This document shows positions 24,621 to 34,673 of a stretch of DNA of 64,000 bases, in pieces. Positions within the stretch are counted from its first letter, which is position 1; each line of letters opens with the position of its first letter. The notes under the pieces are model-generated. The model worked only from the letters and a program-made list of their open reading frames with translations. It searched no databases and was not told where the DNA came from. Origin of the DNA: Streptomyces sp. GSL17-111 (GTDB lineage Bacteria; Actinomycetota; Actinomycetes; Streptomycetales; Streptomycetaceae); contig NZ_JBAJNS010000001.1 of assembly GCF_037911585.1 (NCBI RefSeq), positions 3,032,001-3,096,000 on the forward strand, given 5' to 3'. Both the position numbers and the translations under genes were made by a program.

Positions 24621-26036
24621 ATGAAGTTCAGATCTCCTGGCGCCGCACAACGGTGCACGATTACGTCCTGGATCGCGGCAGTTCTCAGCGCGACCGTCGC
24701 CGCTGTGCTGGTGGCCGTGGCGCCGTCTCAGGCATTCGCCATCGCCACTCCCGTACCGCTGGGTACGGCAGAGAGTTTCGCCGTTCTCGCCGGTGAGTCG
24801 GTCACCAACACCGGCCCGTCCGTGATCACCGGTGACGTCGGTGTCAGCCCCGGTACAGCCATCAGCGGGTTCCCGCCGGGAGTCGTGGACGGGGTCTTCC
24901 ACTCCGCGGACGCCGTCGCGCTCCAGGCCAAGTCCGACCTGGTGGTCGCGTACAACGACGCCGCAGGCCAAGCGACGGACGGGGCGCTTCCGCCGGATGC
25001 CGGCGGGCTGACGCTGGTACCGGGCGTCTACACCGCCTCCTCGGACCTGGGCCTGACCGGAACCCTCACGCTCGACGCCCAGGGCGACCCCAACGCGGTC
25101 TGGGTCTTCCAGGTCGGCTCAGCCCTGACGACGGCCTCCGCCAGTAGCGTCTCCCTCATCAACGGCGCGCAGGCGTGCAACGTGTACTGGCAGATCGGGA
25201 GTTCGGCCACGCTCGGCACCAACTCGACCTTCGTGGGCAACATCCTGGCCCTGACCTCGATCACCGCCACCACCGGAGCGAGCATCGACGGCCGGGCACT
25301 GGCCCGTAACGGCTCGGTCACCCTGGACACCAACCGCATCACCCGTGCCACCTGCAACGGCGGCACCACGAATGGCACGACGAACGGCACCACGAACGGC
25401 ACCACGAACGGCACCACGAACGGCACCACGAACGGCACCACGAACGGCACCACGACGGGCACCACCGGAGGCGCTGTGGGCGGCGTGCTGGGCGGAGTCC
25501 TGACCGGTGGCACCACCGGTGGCACCACCGGCGGCACGAGTGGAGTGCTGGGTGGCGTGCTGGGCGGAGTTCTGACCGGTGGCACCACCGGCGGTGCTTC
25601 GGGTGGCACGGTCGGAAACACCGCCGGGAACATCGCCGGCAACACCACGGGCGGTGGCAAGGGCGGCACCACCGCCGGGGCCACGGCGGGCAGCACCGTC
25701 GGGAACACCGCCGGGAACGTGGCCGGCAACACCACGGGCGGTGGCAAGGGTGGTCACACAGGCGGGGGTCACGGCGGCGGCCACGGCGGCCACACGGGCG
25801 GCGGCCACTGCGGCGGCAACACGGGTGGCGGCCACGGCGACAAGCCCGATGACCACGGCGGTCACGGTCCGGGCCACGGCCCTGACCACGGCGGTCACGG
25901 TCCGGAGCACGGTCCCGACCACGGCCCGGGCCACGGCGGTCACGGTCCCGACCACGGCCCGGAGCACGGCGGCCACGGCCCGGAGCACGGCGGCTACGGC
26001 GACAAGCCGCAGGGGCCGGGTAGCTACGAAGGCTAG
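24621..26036 (+). CDS. DUF3494 ice-binding-like secreted protein with repetitive His/Gly-rich tail
   Basis: This is a 471-residue secreted protein. Residues 1-41 are a signal peptide ending AFA. Residues 45-250 form the DUF3494 beta-solenoid (VLAGESVTNTGPSVITGDVG, PGTAISGFPPG, ALTTASASSVSLINGAQACN), the fold of bacterial ice-binding proteins, which in non-polar bacteria serves adhesion. The rest is low complexity: seven NGTT units, then GGVLGGVLTGGTTGG and GNTAGN(I/V)AGNTTGGGKGG units, then HGGGHGG and DHGGHGPEHGP units rich in His, a potential metal-binding tail. There is no sortase motif or membrane anchor. An AT-rich upstream region suggests acquisition by transfer. Confidence 0.8.
   Translation: MKFRSPGAAQRCTITSWIAAVLSATVAAVLVAVAPSQAFAIATPVPLGTAESFAVLAGESVTNTGPSVITGDVGVSPGTAISGFPPGVVDGVFHSADAVALQAKSDLVVAYNDAAGQATDGALPPDAGGLTLVPGVYTASSDLGLTGTLTLDAQGDPNAVWVFQVGSALTTASASSVSLINGAQACNVYWQIGSSATLGTNSTFVGNILALTSITATTGASIDGRALARNGSVTLDTNRITRATCNGGTTNGTTNGTTNGTTNGTTNGTTNGTTNGTTTGTTGGAVGGVLGGVLTGGTTGGTTGGTSGVLGGVLGGVLTGGTTGGASGGTVGNTAGNIAGNTTGGGKGGTTAGATAGSTVGNTAGNVAGNTTGGGKGGHTGGGHGGGHGGHTGGGHCGGNTGGGHGDKPDDHGGHGPGHGPDHGGHGPEHGPDHGPGHGGHGPDHGPEHGGHGPEHGGYGDKPQGPGSYEG
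25371..25454 (+). repeat. Seven 12-bp tandem repeats encoding NGTT
   Basis: Near-identical AACGGCACCACG units in frame in the DUF3494 gene. Early units show synonymous drift (aatggcacgacg); later ones are identical, pointing to recent expansion. Confidence 0.9.
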
Positions 26037-26070
26037 TCGGCGGCGCGGCCAGCGCGTTGCCGACTGACCG

Positions 26071-26105
26071 CGCGCGGCGGGCCCTCCCTCAGGGCCCGCC
26101 GCGCG
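26071..26105 (+). terminator. Terminator after the DUF3494 gene
   Basis: A perfect 15-bp stem (CGCGCGGCGGGCCCT / AGGGCCCGCCGCGCG) with a five-base loop. Its place argues that the next gene starts beyond it. Confidence 0.8.
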
Positions 26106-26146
26106 CGCTTCCACGAACTGGACGACAAGAAGAACAAGGCGGGGCA

Positions 26147-26857
26147 GTGCTGGGTGAAGTCGCATCGGAGCACGGGCAGCCACAGGGACGGGCCCTCGGC
26201 CCGGAGGTCGCGGATGGCGAGGCAACCACGTCACGCCGAGCGCAAAGAGTGGGGATAGGAGCACTGCACACCGCCGTGGCCCTCTGCCTGGTCACGGCCC
26301 TCATGCACATCGTCCTGGTATTCCTGCATGTGGCGCCCGCGAATATCGTCTCCCAGCGCTACGGCCAACAGGTGAATGCCTGGATCTTTCCCCTCTTCGA
26401 ACAGAACTGGCGACTGTTCGCGCCTGACCCGGATTCCGTCAACCGGACGATCTCCGCGCGTACCGCACACACGGCTCAGGACGGGTCCGTCCAGGTCAGC
26501 CCCTGGACCGACCTGACCGCCGTGGACGAATCCGCCATCGAGCACAACTCCTTTCCGAGTCACACCTCGCAGAACCTCCTGCGGCGGTCCTGGACGTCCT
26601 ACGCCGAACTCCACGGAGGTGACGATGTCTCACGCTCCGAACGAGCCGTGATGATGCAGCAGTATCTGCGCAACATCGCTGCCGACCGCATGGCCGATCT
26701 GAACGGCAAGCCGTTCGAGAACATCCAGCTCCGGGTGGTCACCTTGCCCATTGCTGCTCAGGGCACCGCGGCCAGTGACCGCCGTGCCGCTGCCGCGAGA
26801 GCCGACACACGGCTTCTGCCCTGGTGGAAGGTGGCCTCCGATGGCTCCGACAGGTAA
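26147..26857 (+). CDS. DUF5819 family protein
   Basis: This 236-residue protein has one N-terminal transmembrane helix (LHTAVALCLVTALMHIVLVFLHV, in parts) and an outer domain with the DUF5819 signature WIFPLFEQNWRLFAPDP. The family is almost always encoded next to an HTTM protein. I chose the GTG at 26147, with AAGG upstream, because an open frame beginning earlier would run through the preceding terminator. Its 3' end overlaps the HTTM gene by 17 bases, so the two are translationally coupled. The function of the pair is unknown; a membrane-bound modification or assembly role is possible. Confidence 0.8.
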   Translation: MLGEVASEHGQPQGRALGPEVADGEATTSRRAQRVGIGALHTAVALCLVTALMHIVLVFLHVAPANIVSQRYGQQVNAWIFPLFEQNWRLFAPDPDSVNRTISARTAHTAQDGSVQVSPWTDLTAVDESAIEHNSFPSHTSQNLLRRSWTSYAELHGGDDVSRSERAVMMQQYLRNIAADRMADLNGKPFENIQLRVVTLPIAAQGTAASDRRAAAARADTRLLPWWKVASDGSDR

Positions 26858-27983
26858 TGACCCGATGCGTTCCCACGCGGCGTCGGGCGCGTCGGGCGAG
26901 GAGCCGCGCTTGACCCGTCCGAGTGCTTGGCTCTCCGTCCCGGGACGACGCGCGTGGGCGCTGCTCACCGAGCGTCCCCTGTCCCTCTACGCGGTGTCGG
27001 TCCTGCGCATCGGGTACGGCCTCCTCTACCTGGTCTTCCTGTTGCGCGAGTTCCCGCACCGCGACGAGATGTGGGGCCCCGGTTCACCATGGACGCCGGC
27101 GTTGGCACGGCAGCTCTTCGACCAGACGGGCTGGTTCAGTGTCCTGACATTGTCTGACAGCCGGATCTACTTCGAGTGCTGCTATGCGGCGGCGCTCGTC
27201 GTCTGCGCGCTGTTCGCGCTGGGCTGGCGGACGCGTGCCGTGTCCGTCCTCTTCGCCGTCGTGGTGAGCTCGTTCCACGCACGGGCGATCTTCATGACGG
27301 ACGGAGGCGACAACCTCGTTCTTCTGATGGCGCTCTATCTCGTCCTGACCGCCTCCGGCCGCCGGTGGTCCCTGGACGCCCGGAGACTCCGCACCAGCTC
27401 CGCCGGAGGCTCGACGGGCCGGTGGCGGCCCCGGCTGCCACCGCAACTAGGCGCAGCGCGGCAGACCTTGGTGACCACGCTGCACAACTGCGGGCTCCTC
27501 GTGATCGGCCTCCAGGTCTGCTTCGTCTACGGCTCGGCCGGACTGTACAAGGTGCAGGGCGGCACTTGGGGGGCCGGAACCGCGCTGCACTACGTGTTGA
27601 ACCTAGAGCTCTTCCAGCCCTGGCCCGCCCTCTCCCACTGGGTGGACGGACATGCCGTCGCCATCGCGGTCGTCGGCTACCTGACCGTGCTGCTTCAGGT
27701 GGCCTTCCCGTTCGTGTTGTTCGGCAGGCTCAAGTACCCGGTGCTGACCATGCTGCTGGGCATGCACATCGGCATCGCCGTTCTCATGGGGCTGCCCTTG
27801 TTCTCCGGCGTGATGATCATCGCGGACGCCGTCTTCCTCCCGGACCGCTTCTACGTCGCGGTGGCCAGACTGTGCCGACGGGTGGTCCGGCGTCCGGGAG
27901 TGCCACACGCCGTGTCAGGAGCACATGCGGGGTCCGTGCCGAAGCAGGGAAGCCCCGCACCCCTCGCGCGCAGTCACCCCTAG
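26841..27983 (+). CDS. HTTM-domain membrane protein (vitamin K-dependent carboxylase-like)
   Basis: This 380-residue multi-pass protein has the HTTM core (horizontally transferred transmembrane domain): LSLYAVSVLRIGYGLLYLVFLLREF, FHARAIFMTDGGDNLVLLMALYLVL and VYGSAGLYKVQGGTWGAGTALHYVLNLE (each in parts). HTTM proteins are distant relatives of vitamin K-dependent gamma-glutamyl carboxylase, but bacterial functions are mostly unknown. The ATG at 26841 overlaps the DUF5819 gene. The upstream secreted DUF3494 protein is a possible client, though no Glu-rich gla-like segment is seen in it. Confidence 0.85.
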   Translation: MAPTGNDPMRSHAASGASGEEPRLTRPSAWLSVPGRRAWALLTERPLSLYAVSVLRIGYGLLYLVFLLREFPHRDEMWGPGSPWTPALARQLFDQTGWFSVLTLSDSRIYFECCYAAALVVCALFALGWRTRAVSVLFAVVVSSFHARAIFMTDGGDNLVLLMALYLVLTASGRRWSLDARRLRTSSAGGSTGRWRPRLPPQLGAARQTLVTTLHNCGLLVIGLQVCFVYGSAGLYKVQGGTWGAGTALHYVLNLELFQPWPALSHWVDGHAVAIAVVGYLTVLLQVAFPFVLFGRLKYPVLTMLLGMHIGIAVLMGLPLFSGVMIIADAVFLPDRFYVAVARLCRRVVRRPGVPHAVSGAHAGSVPKQGSPAPLARSHP

Positions 27984-28527
27984 CCCGGTGTCCTCGTGGT
28001 GCGGCGGATGAGCCCCTGTAGCAGCAGAGGGCGCCGGTGAGGCCTGAGAACGACCACGAGGACTCACCGGACACGCGACGCGCGAGCCGGCACGGACAAC
28101 GAGTAAGGCCCAGGTCGCTGACCTGGGCCTTCACCATGGAGCGGGCGACGAAAGTCGAACCCCCGCTACAAGCTTGGGAATGGTCGGACGTTGGGCTCGA
28201 CTCACGCGCTGATCTGCACATATGGACGCTTCAGCCCCTCCGGGCTGCTTGATCGTCTATCGGTGCTGACCGTGGTTCACCGCCTGTTGTGGTGCGGGCG
28301 CCCATTGGTCCGAGGAGCCGAGTGTGGTCCGCGAGATGACGAAGCCCGGTTTGCGGTGGGCCAGCGCGAGAGCACCGCTTCAGGAGAGAGGCTGGGGCGT
28401 CGGGCCGCTGACCTGCTGCTTCGATGCCTGGTGAGATGCCCGACAACTCGACCTTCAGCCAATCTTGTTGACCGTGGCGTACCGCATTTACTCCAGGTGC
28501 CGGCTGTGGTGAGTGGGGGTTGGCGGG
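27984..28527. other. Intergenic region holding a degenerate attachment site
   Basis: No gene supported on either strand. It contains a copy of the tRNA-Gly 3' half with its downstream hairpin (listed separately). The part from 28181 to 28527 has weak, mixed reading frames and looks like decayed element DNA. Confidence 0.5.
28105..28180 (-). repeat. Degenerate tRNA-Gly 3' half plus hairpin: distal attachment site copy
   Basis: This is a direct repeat of 30023-30097, with roughly 85-90 percent identity by eye. It comprises a hairpin (AAGGCCCAGGTC / GACCTGGGCCTT) and then the tRNA from its CCA end to the 3' side of the anticodon loop (ending ..AGCTTGGGAA). The 5' half of a tRNA is absent. Such truncated 3' halves are left at the far end of elements that integrate into tRNA genes. 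Confidence 0.75.
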
Positions 28528-28821
28528 TCATCGGGTGGGCTCCGCGTGGAGGTGGTAGCGGGTTTCGTCGTCGTAGGTGGTGAGGGTGTAGGGGGTGCCG
28601 TGTGCCAGGAGGGAGAGAGCGTGTTCGTGTGCGGCTTCGTCGGTGAGCCAGTGGCGTAAGGGGTGTGCGTAGGGCGGGTCGAGTTGGGTGGCGATGTGGT
28701 GGACGCGGGTGCGGAGCCATCGCAGGGCGAGGCGGGGGTTGCGGGTGAGGTCGGTGGCGAGGAGGAGTGGGCGGGCTCCCGAGTGGGGGTGGGCGGTGGC
28801 TTGGCAGTGGATGGTCAGCAT
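28528..28821 (-). CDS. Small hypothetical protein of the decayed element
   Basis: This 97-residue protein (MLTIHCQATAHPHSGARPLL...YDDETRYHLHAEPTR) has conserved-looking segments ALRWLRTRVHHIATQLDP and HWLTDEAAHEHALSLLAHG. The type is common near integrative elements and phage-like islands in streptomycetes, with unknown function. The ATG start is the first in a frame with consistent coding signature. It lies downstream of the ATP-binding protein gene, 53 bases away, on the same strand. Confidence 0.55.
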   Translation of the reverse strand: MLTIHCQATAHPHSGARPLLLATDLTRNPRLALRWLRTRVHHIATQLDPPYAHPLRHWLTDEAAHEHALSLLAHGTPYTLTTYDDETRYHLHAEPTR

Positions 28822-28874
28822 GCGGTGGCCTGTTCGGTGGCTTCGGCTGTGGTGATGGTGTGGCCGCGCCAGTC

Positions 28875-29228
28875 TCAGGTGTTCGCGAGGTCCGCGGCGA
28901 GTAGGGCGGCGATGTGGAGGCCGCGGTCGTGGGTACTGGACTCGTCGGCATGGGGGACGCGGGGGCTTGTTGTGATGTTGCCCGCGCCGGTGACGGCTAC
29001 GGACACGGCCTGATCGGCGCGTGTGATGGTGACCCGGAACGCGGGGCCGGTGGTGTGGGTGACGGCGTTGGCGCCCAGCTCGGTGACGATGAGCGCGGCT
29101 TCGTCGGCACAGGGGCAACCGCGCGGGACGTCGCGGGTCCAACGGCGGGTTCGGCCGACTTCTTCGGGGAGCCCGGGTGGGGGAGTTCCCAGACGTGGCG
29201 TACTTGTGCTGGTGGCCGATGTGGGCCG
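28875..29228 (-). CDS. ATP-binding (HATPase_c, anti-sigma-type) protein, start unclear
   Basis: The frame encodes an anti-sigma-factor-like GHKL ATPase. The N box is in AALIVTELGANAVTHT, and the G2-like part in DESSTHDRGLHIAALLAADLANT. No ATG, GTG or TTG can be found at the place where the family normally begins (about 29220). The only upstream starts lie inside the Nudix gene. The gene may have lost its start through decay or use a rare codon. These proteins usually phosphorylate or bind regulators of sigma factors. The coordinates give the likely coding span only. Confidence 0.5.
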   Translation of the reverse strand, partial: RPTSATSTSTPRLGTPPPGLPEEVGRTRRWTRDVPRGCPCADEAALIVTELGANAVTHTTGPAFRVTITRADQAVSVAVTGAGNITTSPRVPHADESSTHDRGLHIAALLAADLANT

Positions 29229-29238
29229 TGGGTGTGTG

Positions 29239-29673
29239 CTAGACGAGTGTCGTTCCGTCGTGGGCGCGGACTGCTGGCGGCGATGTCGGGTCGAGTGCGT
29301 CCAGGACGCGGATCGCGTACGCCTCGTTGGCAAGCTCGGAGACTTTCTCGCGCGTGACCCAGCGCAGTGCCTTGGTCTCCTCACCGGTGGTGGGGTGACC
29401 GTCGATGGCCTCGCAGCGGAAGACGAGGGAGACCACCAAGGCCCGCATGTTCTTGTAGACGCCGGTGAGGGTCGCCGGTTGGGCGATCTTGATGCCGGTC
29501 TCTTCGAGGACCTCGCGCTGGAGGGCGTCGGGGAGGCTTTCGCCGGGTTCCACTATGCCGCCGGGCGGCTCCCAGCGGCCGTTGTCCCGGCGCTTGATCA
29601 GCAGGGCGCGACCGCCGTCGTCCACGATTACCCCGGCGACGCTCACGGAGTGGGGACGCTCGGCACTGCTCAC
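29239..29673 (-). CDS. Nudix hydrolase (pSAM2 Pif-like context)
   Basis: This 144-residue protein has a complete Nudix box G39-x5-E45-x7-R53-E54-V-L-E57-E58-T-G60, so a pyrophosphohydrolase activity is expected. The GTG at 29673 opens MSSAERPHSVSVAGVIVDDG, the normal start of the fold. It is divergent from a frameshifted GntR gene across 90 bases. In the Streptomyces element pSAM2 a Nudix protein (Pif) gives immunity against re-entry of the element and a GntR protein (KorSA) represses transfer. The pairing and position next to a tRNA suggest a remnant of that kind. The exact substrate is unknown. Confidence 0.8.
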   Translation of the reverse strand: MSSAERPHSVSVAGVIVDDGGRALLIKRRDNGRWEPPGGIVEPGESLPDALQREVLEETGIKIAQPATLTGVYKNMRALVVSLVFRCEAIDGHPTTGEETKALRWVTREKVSELANEAYAIRVLDALDPTSPPAVRAHDGTTLV

Positions 29674-29762
29674 GTACGTCGGGCCCCGTCTTCTCGGCTG
29701 GCTAGGCCCACTCACCGTAGCAACGGAGCTCACCTTCTCAGCTAGACCTCCAAAGGAGTTCC

Positions 29763-30020
29763 GTGTCGGCTCCTCCTTCCGGCCTGCCCGGCTCGAGGGC
29801 GCGAAACTGCCGTCCGAGTCGGGGTTGGTTGAGCACTTCGGGGTGTCCCGGATGACCGTCCGCAACGGGCTGTCGATGTTGCCAGTGAGGGGCTGGTTTC
29901 CTCGCAGCACGGCAAGGGCATCTTCGTCCGGCCGTGTCCGCCGGTTCGGCGCTTGGCCTCGGACCGGTTCGCCCGGCGTGGGCGGCCGGTGGAGTCGCCA
30001 GAAAGGTTCTCCGGGCACGG
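29763..30020 (+). pseudogene. GntR-family (KorSA-like) regulator, frameshifted
   Basis: One frame reads GAKLPSESGLVEHFGVSRMTV then RNGLSML, the GntR winged helix. The next frame continues ASEGLVSSQHGKGIFVRP and PVRRLASDRFARR, the usual follow-on. Insertion of one G near 29882 (ttgccagt to ttggccagt) restores a continuous GntR reading. The N terminus also appears shifted: a GTG at 29763 with AAAGGAG upstream is in yet another frame. The gene is therefore dead in this sequence, unless these are sequencing errors. Confidence 0.75.
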
Positions 30021-30022
30021 CA

Positions 30023-30097
30023 AAGCCCCAGGTCGCTGACCTGGGGCCTCAAGTGGAGCGGGCGACGGGAATCGAACCCGCGCTATAAGCTTGGGAA
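30023..30097 (-). repeat. Proximal attachment site copy (tRNA-Gly 3' half plus hairpin)
   Basis: This copy overlaps the intact tRNA gene and its downstream hairpin (GCCCCAGGTC / GACCTGGGGC). It is the partner of the degenerate copy about 1.9 kb to the left. Confidence 0.75.
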
Positions 30098-30127
30098 GCT
30101 CATGTTCTACCATTAAACTACGCCCGC
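30054..30127 (-). tRNA. tRNA-Gly (anticodon CCC)
   Basis: On the minus strand the acceptor GCGGGCG pairs with CGCCCGC. The D-arm is GTTTAATGGTAGAAC. The anticodon stem TGAGC/GCTTA encloses TTCCCAA, giving anticodon CCC with U33 and A37. The T-arm has GGTTCGATTC. CCA is encoded after discriminator T. The body is 71 nt, the usual length for glycine. A hairpin terminator follows. Confidence 0.93.
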
Positions 30128-30402
30128 GAGAAGCGAGGCCACCCGGTGGGGACGTCGGTCGAGACCGTCCTGGGCGGCTTGCTCATCGCGGGACACTGTA
30201 CCTCATCCCGGACCCCCGGCGCACAGGCCGCGGGGTCCTTCGTCGTGGTCGGGGCGGTCGTGGTCGGGGGCGCGGGTGGGGTTCGGGGAGGGGGAGTTGG
30301 GGCGTACGGTGGGGCCGGGTGCGGCGGTCGTCGCGTGGCCCGTTTCGTCCCCTATGGTGGCCTTCGTCCTCGCGTCGTCCACGTACTTGGGGAGAGGGAA
30401 CG

Positions 30403-30570
30403 ATGGAGTCCACCGTCGTGCGCTGTGCCGAAGGCCATGTGTTCAGCACCAGCACGTTCCCGATGCAGCAGCTCGGCAGCGAGCGGATCGGGCCGGGTCG
30501 GCTGCTGCGGTGTCCGCGCTGTGCGCGGCTGCGGCAGGCCGTCCCGGTGAAGGGCGGTCACCGGCACTGA
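30403..30570 (+). CDS. Small zinc-ribbon-like protein
   Basis: This 55-residue protein has VVRCAEGHVFST near the start and LLRCPRCARLRQAVPV near the end. The four potential ligands (C8, H12, C37, C40) suggest a small treble-clef or zinc ribbon. Proteins of this form are conserved in streptomycetes near dcd but have no assigned role. The ATG follows GGAGAGGGAACG. The 270-base region upstream, back to the tRNA, contains no other supported gene. Confidence 0.7.
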   Translation: MESTVVRCAEGHVFSTSTFPMQQLGSERIGPGRLLRCPRCARLRQAVPVKGGHRH

Positions 30571-30636
30571 GCCGGGCGCGCGGGCGGGTCCGGGGGTGAT
30601 TGCGCCTGGTCCCGCCCGTGCGCGTACCCTCGGGGG

Positions 30637-31212
30637 GTGCTTCTCTCAGACAAGGACATCCGGACCGAGATCGACACGGGCCGGGTGCGGATCGAGCCGT
30701 ACGACGCGGCGCTCGTGCAGCCGTCGAGCATCGACGTCCGGCTGGACCGCTACTTCCGGGTGTTCGAGAACCACCGCTACCCCCACATCGACCCGGCGGT
30801 CGAGCAGCCGGACCTGACGCGGCTGGTGGAGCCGGAGGGGGACGAGCCGTTCATCCTGCATCCCGGCGAGTTCGTGCTGGCGTCCACCTTCGAGGTCGTG
30901 ACGCTGCCGGACGACATCGCGTCGCGGCTGGAGGGGAAGAGCTCGCTCGGACGTCTCGGGCTGCTGACGCACTCGACGGCGGGGTTCATCGACCCGGGTT
31001 TCTCCGGGCACGTGACGCTGGAGCTGAGCAACGTCGCCACCCTGCCGATCAAGCTGTGGCCGGGGATGAAGATCGGCCAGCTCTGCATGTTCCGTCTGTC
31101 GTCGCCCGCGGAGCACCCGTACGGCGCGGCCCGGTACGGCTCGCGGTACCAGAACCAGCGCGGCCCGACGCCGTCGCGCTCCTATCTGAACTTCGACCGG
31201 ACGCAGGTATGA
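30637..31212 (+). CDS. dcd: dCTP deaminase
   Basis: This 191-residue enzyme deaminates dCTP in pyrimidine deoxynucleotide synthesis; some actinobacterial members also hydrolyse the product to dUMP. Family motifs are clear: [12 protein letters not shown] start, [38 protein letters not shown] (in parts) and [11 protein letters not shown]. The catalytic Glu lies in the [21 protein letters not shown] region. The GTG start matches the conserved N terminus. The stop overlaps the next ATG by four bases, so a phosphoribosyltransferase is translationally coupled. Confidence 0.95.
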   Translation: MLLSDKDIRTEIDTGRVRIEPYDAALVQPSSIDVRLDRYFRVFENHRYPHIDPAVEQPDLTRLVEPEGDEPFILHPGEFVLASTFEVVTLPDDIASRLEGKSSLGRLGLLTHSTAGFIDPGFSGHVTLELSNVATLPIKLWPGMKIGQLCMFRLSSPAEHPYGAARYGSRYQNQRGPTPSRSYLNFDRTQV

Positions 31213-31706
31213 GCGACGAGCGTGAGGAGCTGACGTACGAGCGGTTCGGGGTCGCGGTCCGGGAGCTGGCGCAGAGCGTCGCCGACGACGGGTTCGAGCC
31301 GGACGTCGTGCTGTCGGTGGCGCGCGGCGGGGTGTTCGTCGCGGGGGCGCTCGCCTACGCGCTGGACTGCAAGAACCTGCACCTGGTCAACGTCGAGTTC
31401 TACACCGGCGTGGGGACGACGCTGCCGATGCCGGTGATGCTGGCGCCGGTGCCGAACGCCGTCGACTTCTCCGACAAGCGCGTCCTCATCGCGGACGACG
31501 TCGCGGACACGGGCAAGACGCTGAAGCTGATCCACGACTTCTGCGCGGGGCACGTCGCGGACGTCCGCAGCGCGGTGATCTACGAGAAGCCGCAGTCGCT
31601 GGTGCGCTGCGAGTACGTGTGGAAGCGGACCGACGCGTGGATCAACTTCCCGTGGTCGACGGAACCGCCGGTGGTGCGCCGGGCGGGCCAGGTGCTCGAC
31701 GCCTGA
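31209..31706 (+). CDS. Phosphoribosyltransferase family protein
   Basis: This 165-residue type I PRTase has the PRPP loop [17 protein letters not shown] and the start motif [20 protein letters not shown]. It resembles xanthine/hypoxanthine PRTase-like proteins of actinobacteria. The [13 protein letters not shown] segment near the C terminus is typical of this subgroup. It is coupled to dcd (ATGA overlap), which suggests purine or pyrimidine salvage. The exact base substrate is not clear. Confidence 0.88.
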   Translation: MSDEREELTYERFGVAVRELAQSVADDGFEPDVVLSVARGGVFVAGALAYALDCKNLHLVNVEFYTGVGTTLPMPVMLAPVPNAVDFSDKRVLIADDVADTGKTLKLIHDFCAGHVADVRSAVIYEKPQSLVRCEYVWKRTDAWINFPWSTEPPVVRRAGQVLDA

Positions 31707-31815
31707 GGCCAACTCCGTTGCCCTGGAGCGGAATTCACCCGTAGCGGTGGTTTGCCCGGGCCGGCGGATTGCGCGGGACCCACGGGGTAGGGCTGGGCCG
31801 TCCGGGTTGCGCTGA

Positions 31816-34053
<2,238 letters not shown>

Positions 34054-34095
34054 AACCCGGTGCGGCGGGCCGTGCGCGTGGGGCAGGCTACGGGC

Positions 34096-34650
34096 ATGCG
34101 AGGAGACGTCCAGCTGCGGCCGCTCGACGCGGCGCTCCTGTCCGCCCTGCTGGAGGCGGCGGTGGCCGACGCCGATCCGGAGGAGGTCATGCCGCCCGTG
34201 CCCGGCCCGCCCGGCTGGACCGACGCGCGGCGGGAGGCGTTTCTGCGCTTCCACCGGGGCCGGGCGCACGGCCTCGCGGCGGACCCGGTGGAGACGACGT
34301 ACGCGGTGCTCCTGAGCGGTGCACCCGGTGCGGACCCGGAGGGGCGGGGCGTGCGGGTGGTCGGTGCCGCGCGGCTCTGCCCCGTTCCGCCCGGCGGCCA
34401 GGAGGCGGAGGCCGGGCTGTGGCTCGGCCGTTCGGTCCGCCGGACGGGGGTGGGCGAGGCCGCGTTCCGGCTGCTGGTGGAGGAGGCCCGCGCTGCGGGC
34501 CGGTCCGGCGTCGTCGCCTCCACGACGCCGGACAACCACGGAGCCCGTCGGCTGCTCGCGGCCCTCGGCGCCCGTACGGCGGTCACCGCCGACGCCGTCG
34601 AGGCGCGCCTCTCCCTGCGGCCCGCCGACGGACCCGGCGAGCGGGCGTGA
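34096..34650 (+). CDS. GNAT-family acetyltransferase
   Basis: This 184-residue protein has the acetyl-CoA region in LWLGRSVRRTGVGEAAFRLLVEEARAAG (in parts), with RRTGVG as the Q/RxxGxG/A variant, and STTPDNHGARRLLAALGA, the typical motif B. The N-terminal half contains a stretch similar to RimJ/RimL-like proteins. The substrate is unknown. I prefer the ATG at 34096 over the GTG at 34060, which would begin in the linker after the geosmin synthase gene. It converges on the Yip1 gene with a 23-base gap. Confidence 0.8.
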   Translation: MRGDVQLRPLDAALLSALLEAAVADADPEEVMPPVPGPPGWTDARREAFLRFHRGRAHGLAADPVETTYAVLLSGAPGADPEGRGVRVVGAARLCPVPPGGQEAEAGLWLGRSVRRTGVGEAAFRLLVEEARAAGRSGVVASTTPDNHGARRLLAALGARTAVTADAVEARLSLRPADGPGERA

Positions 34651-34673
34651 TCGGGGGCCGGAGGGTCGGAGGG

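Noticed and set aside
25371..26000. Repeats in the DUF3494 gene as a CRISPR-like array
   Set aside because: Units are in frame, of 12-bp or similar size, with no unique spacers; they encode low-complexity protein.
26057..26146. Earlier TTG start for the DUF5819 gene
   Set aside because: It would place a perfect 15-bp terminator inside the coding region and adds a low-complexity N terminus; GTG 26147 has a better context.
28137..28180. A second functional tRNA-Gly
   Set aside because: Only the 3' half is present, and several stem and T-loop positions have changed; no 5' half or D-arm follows.
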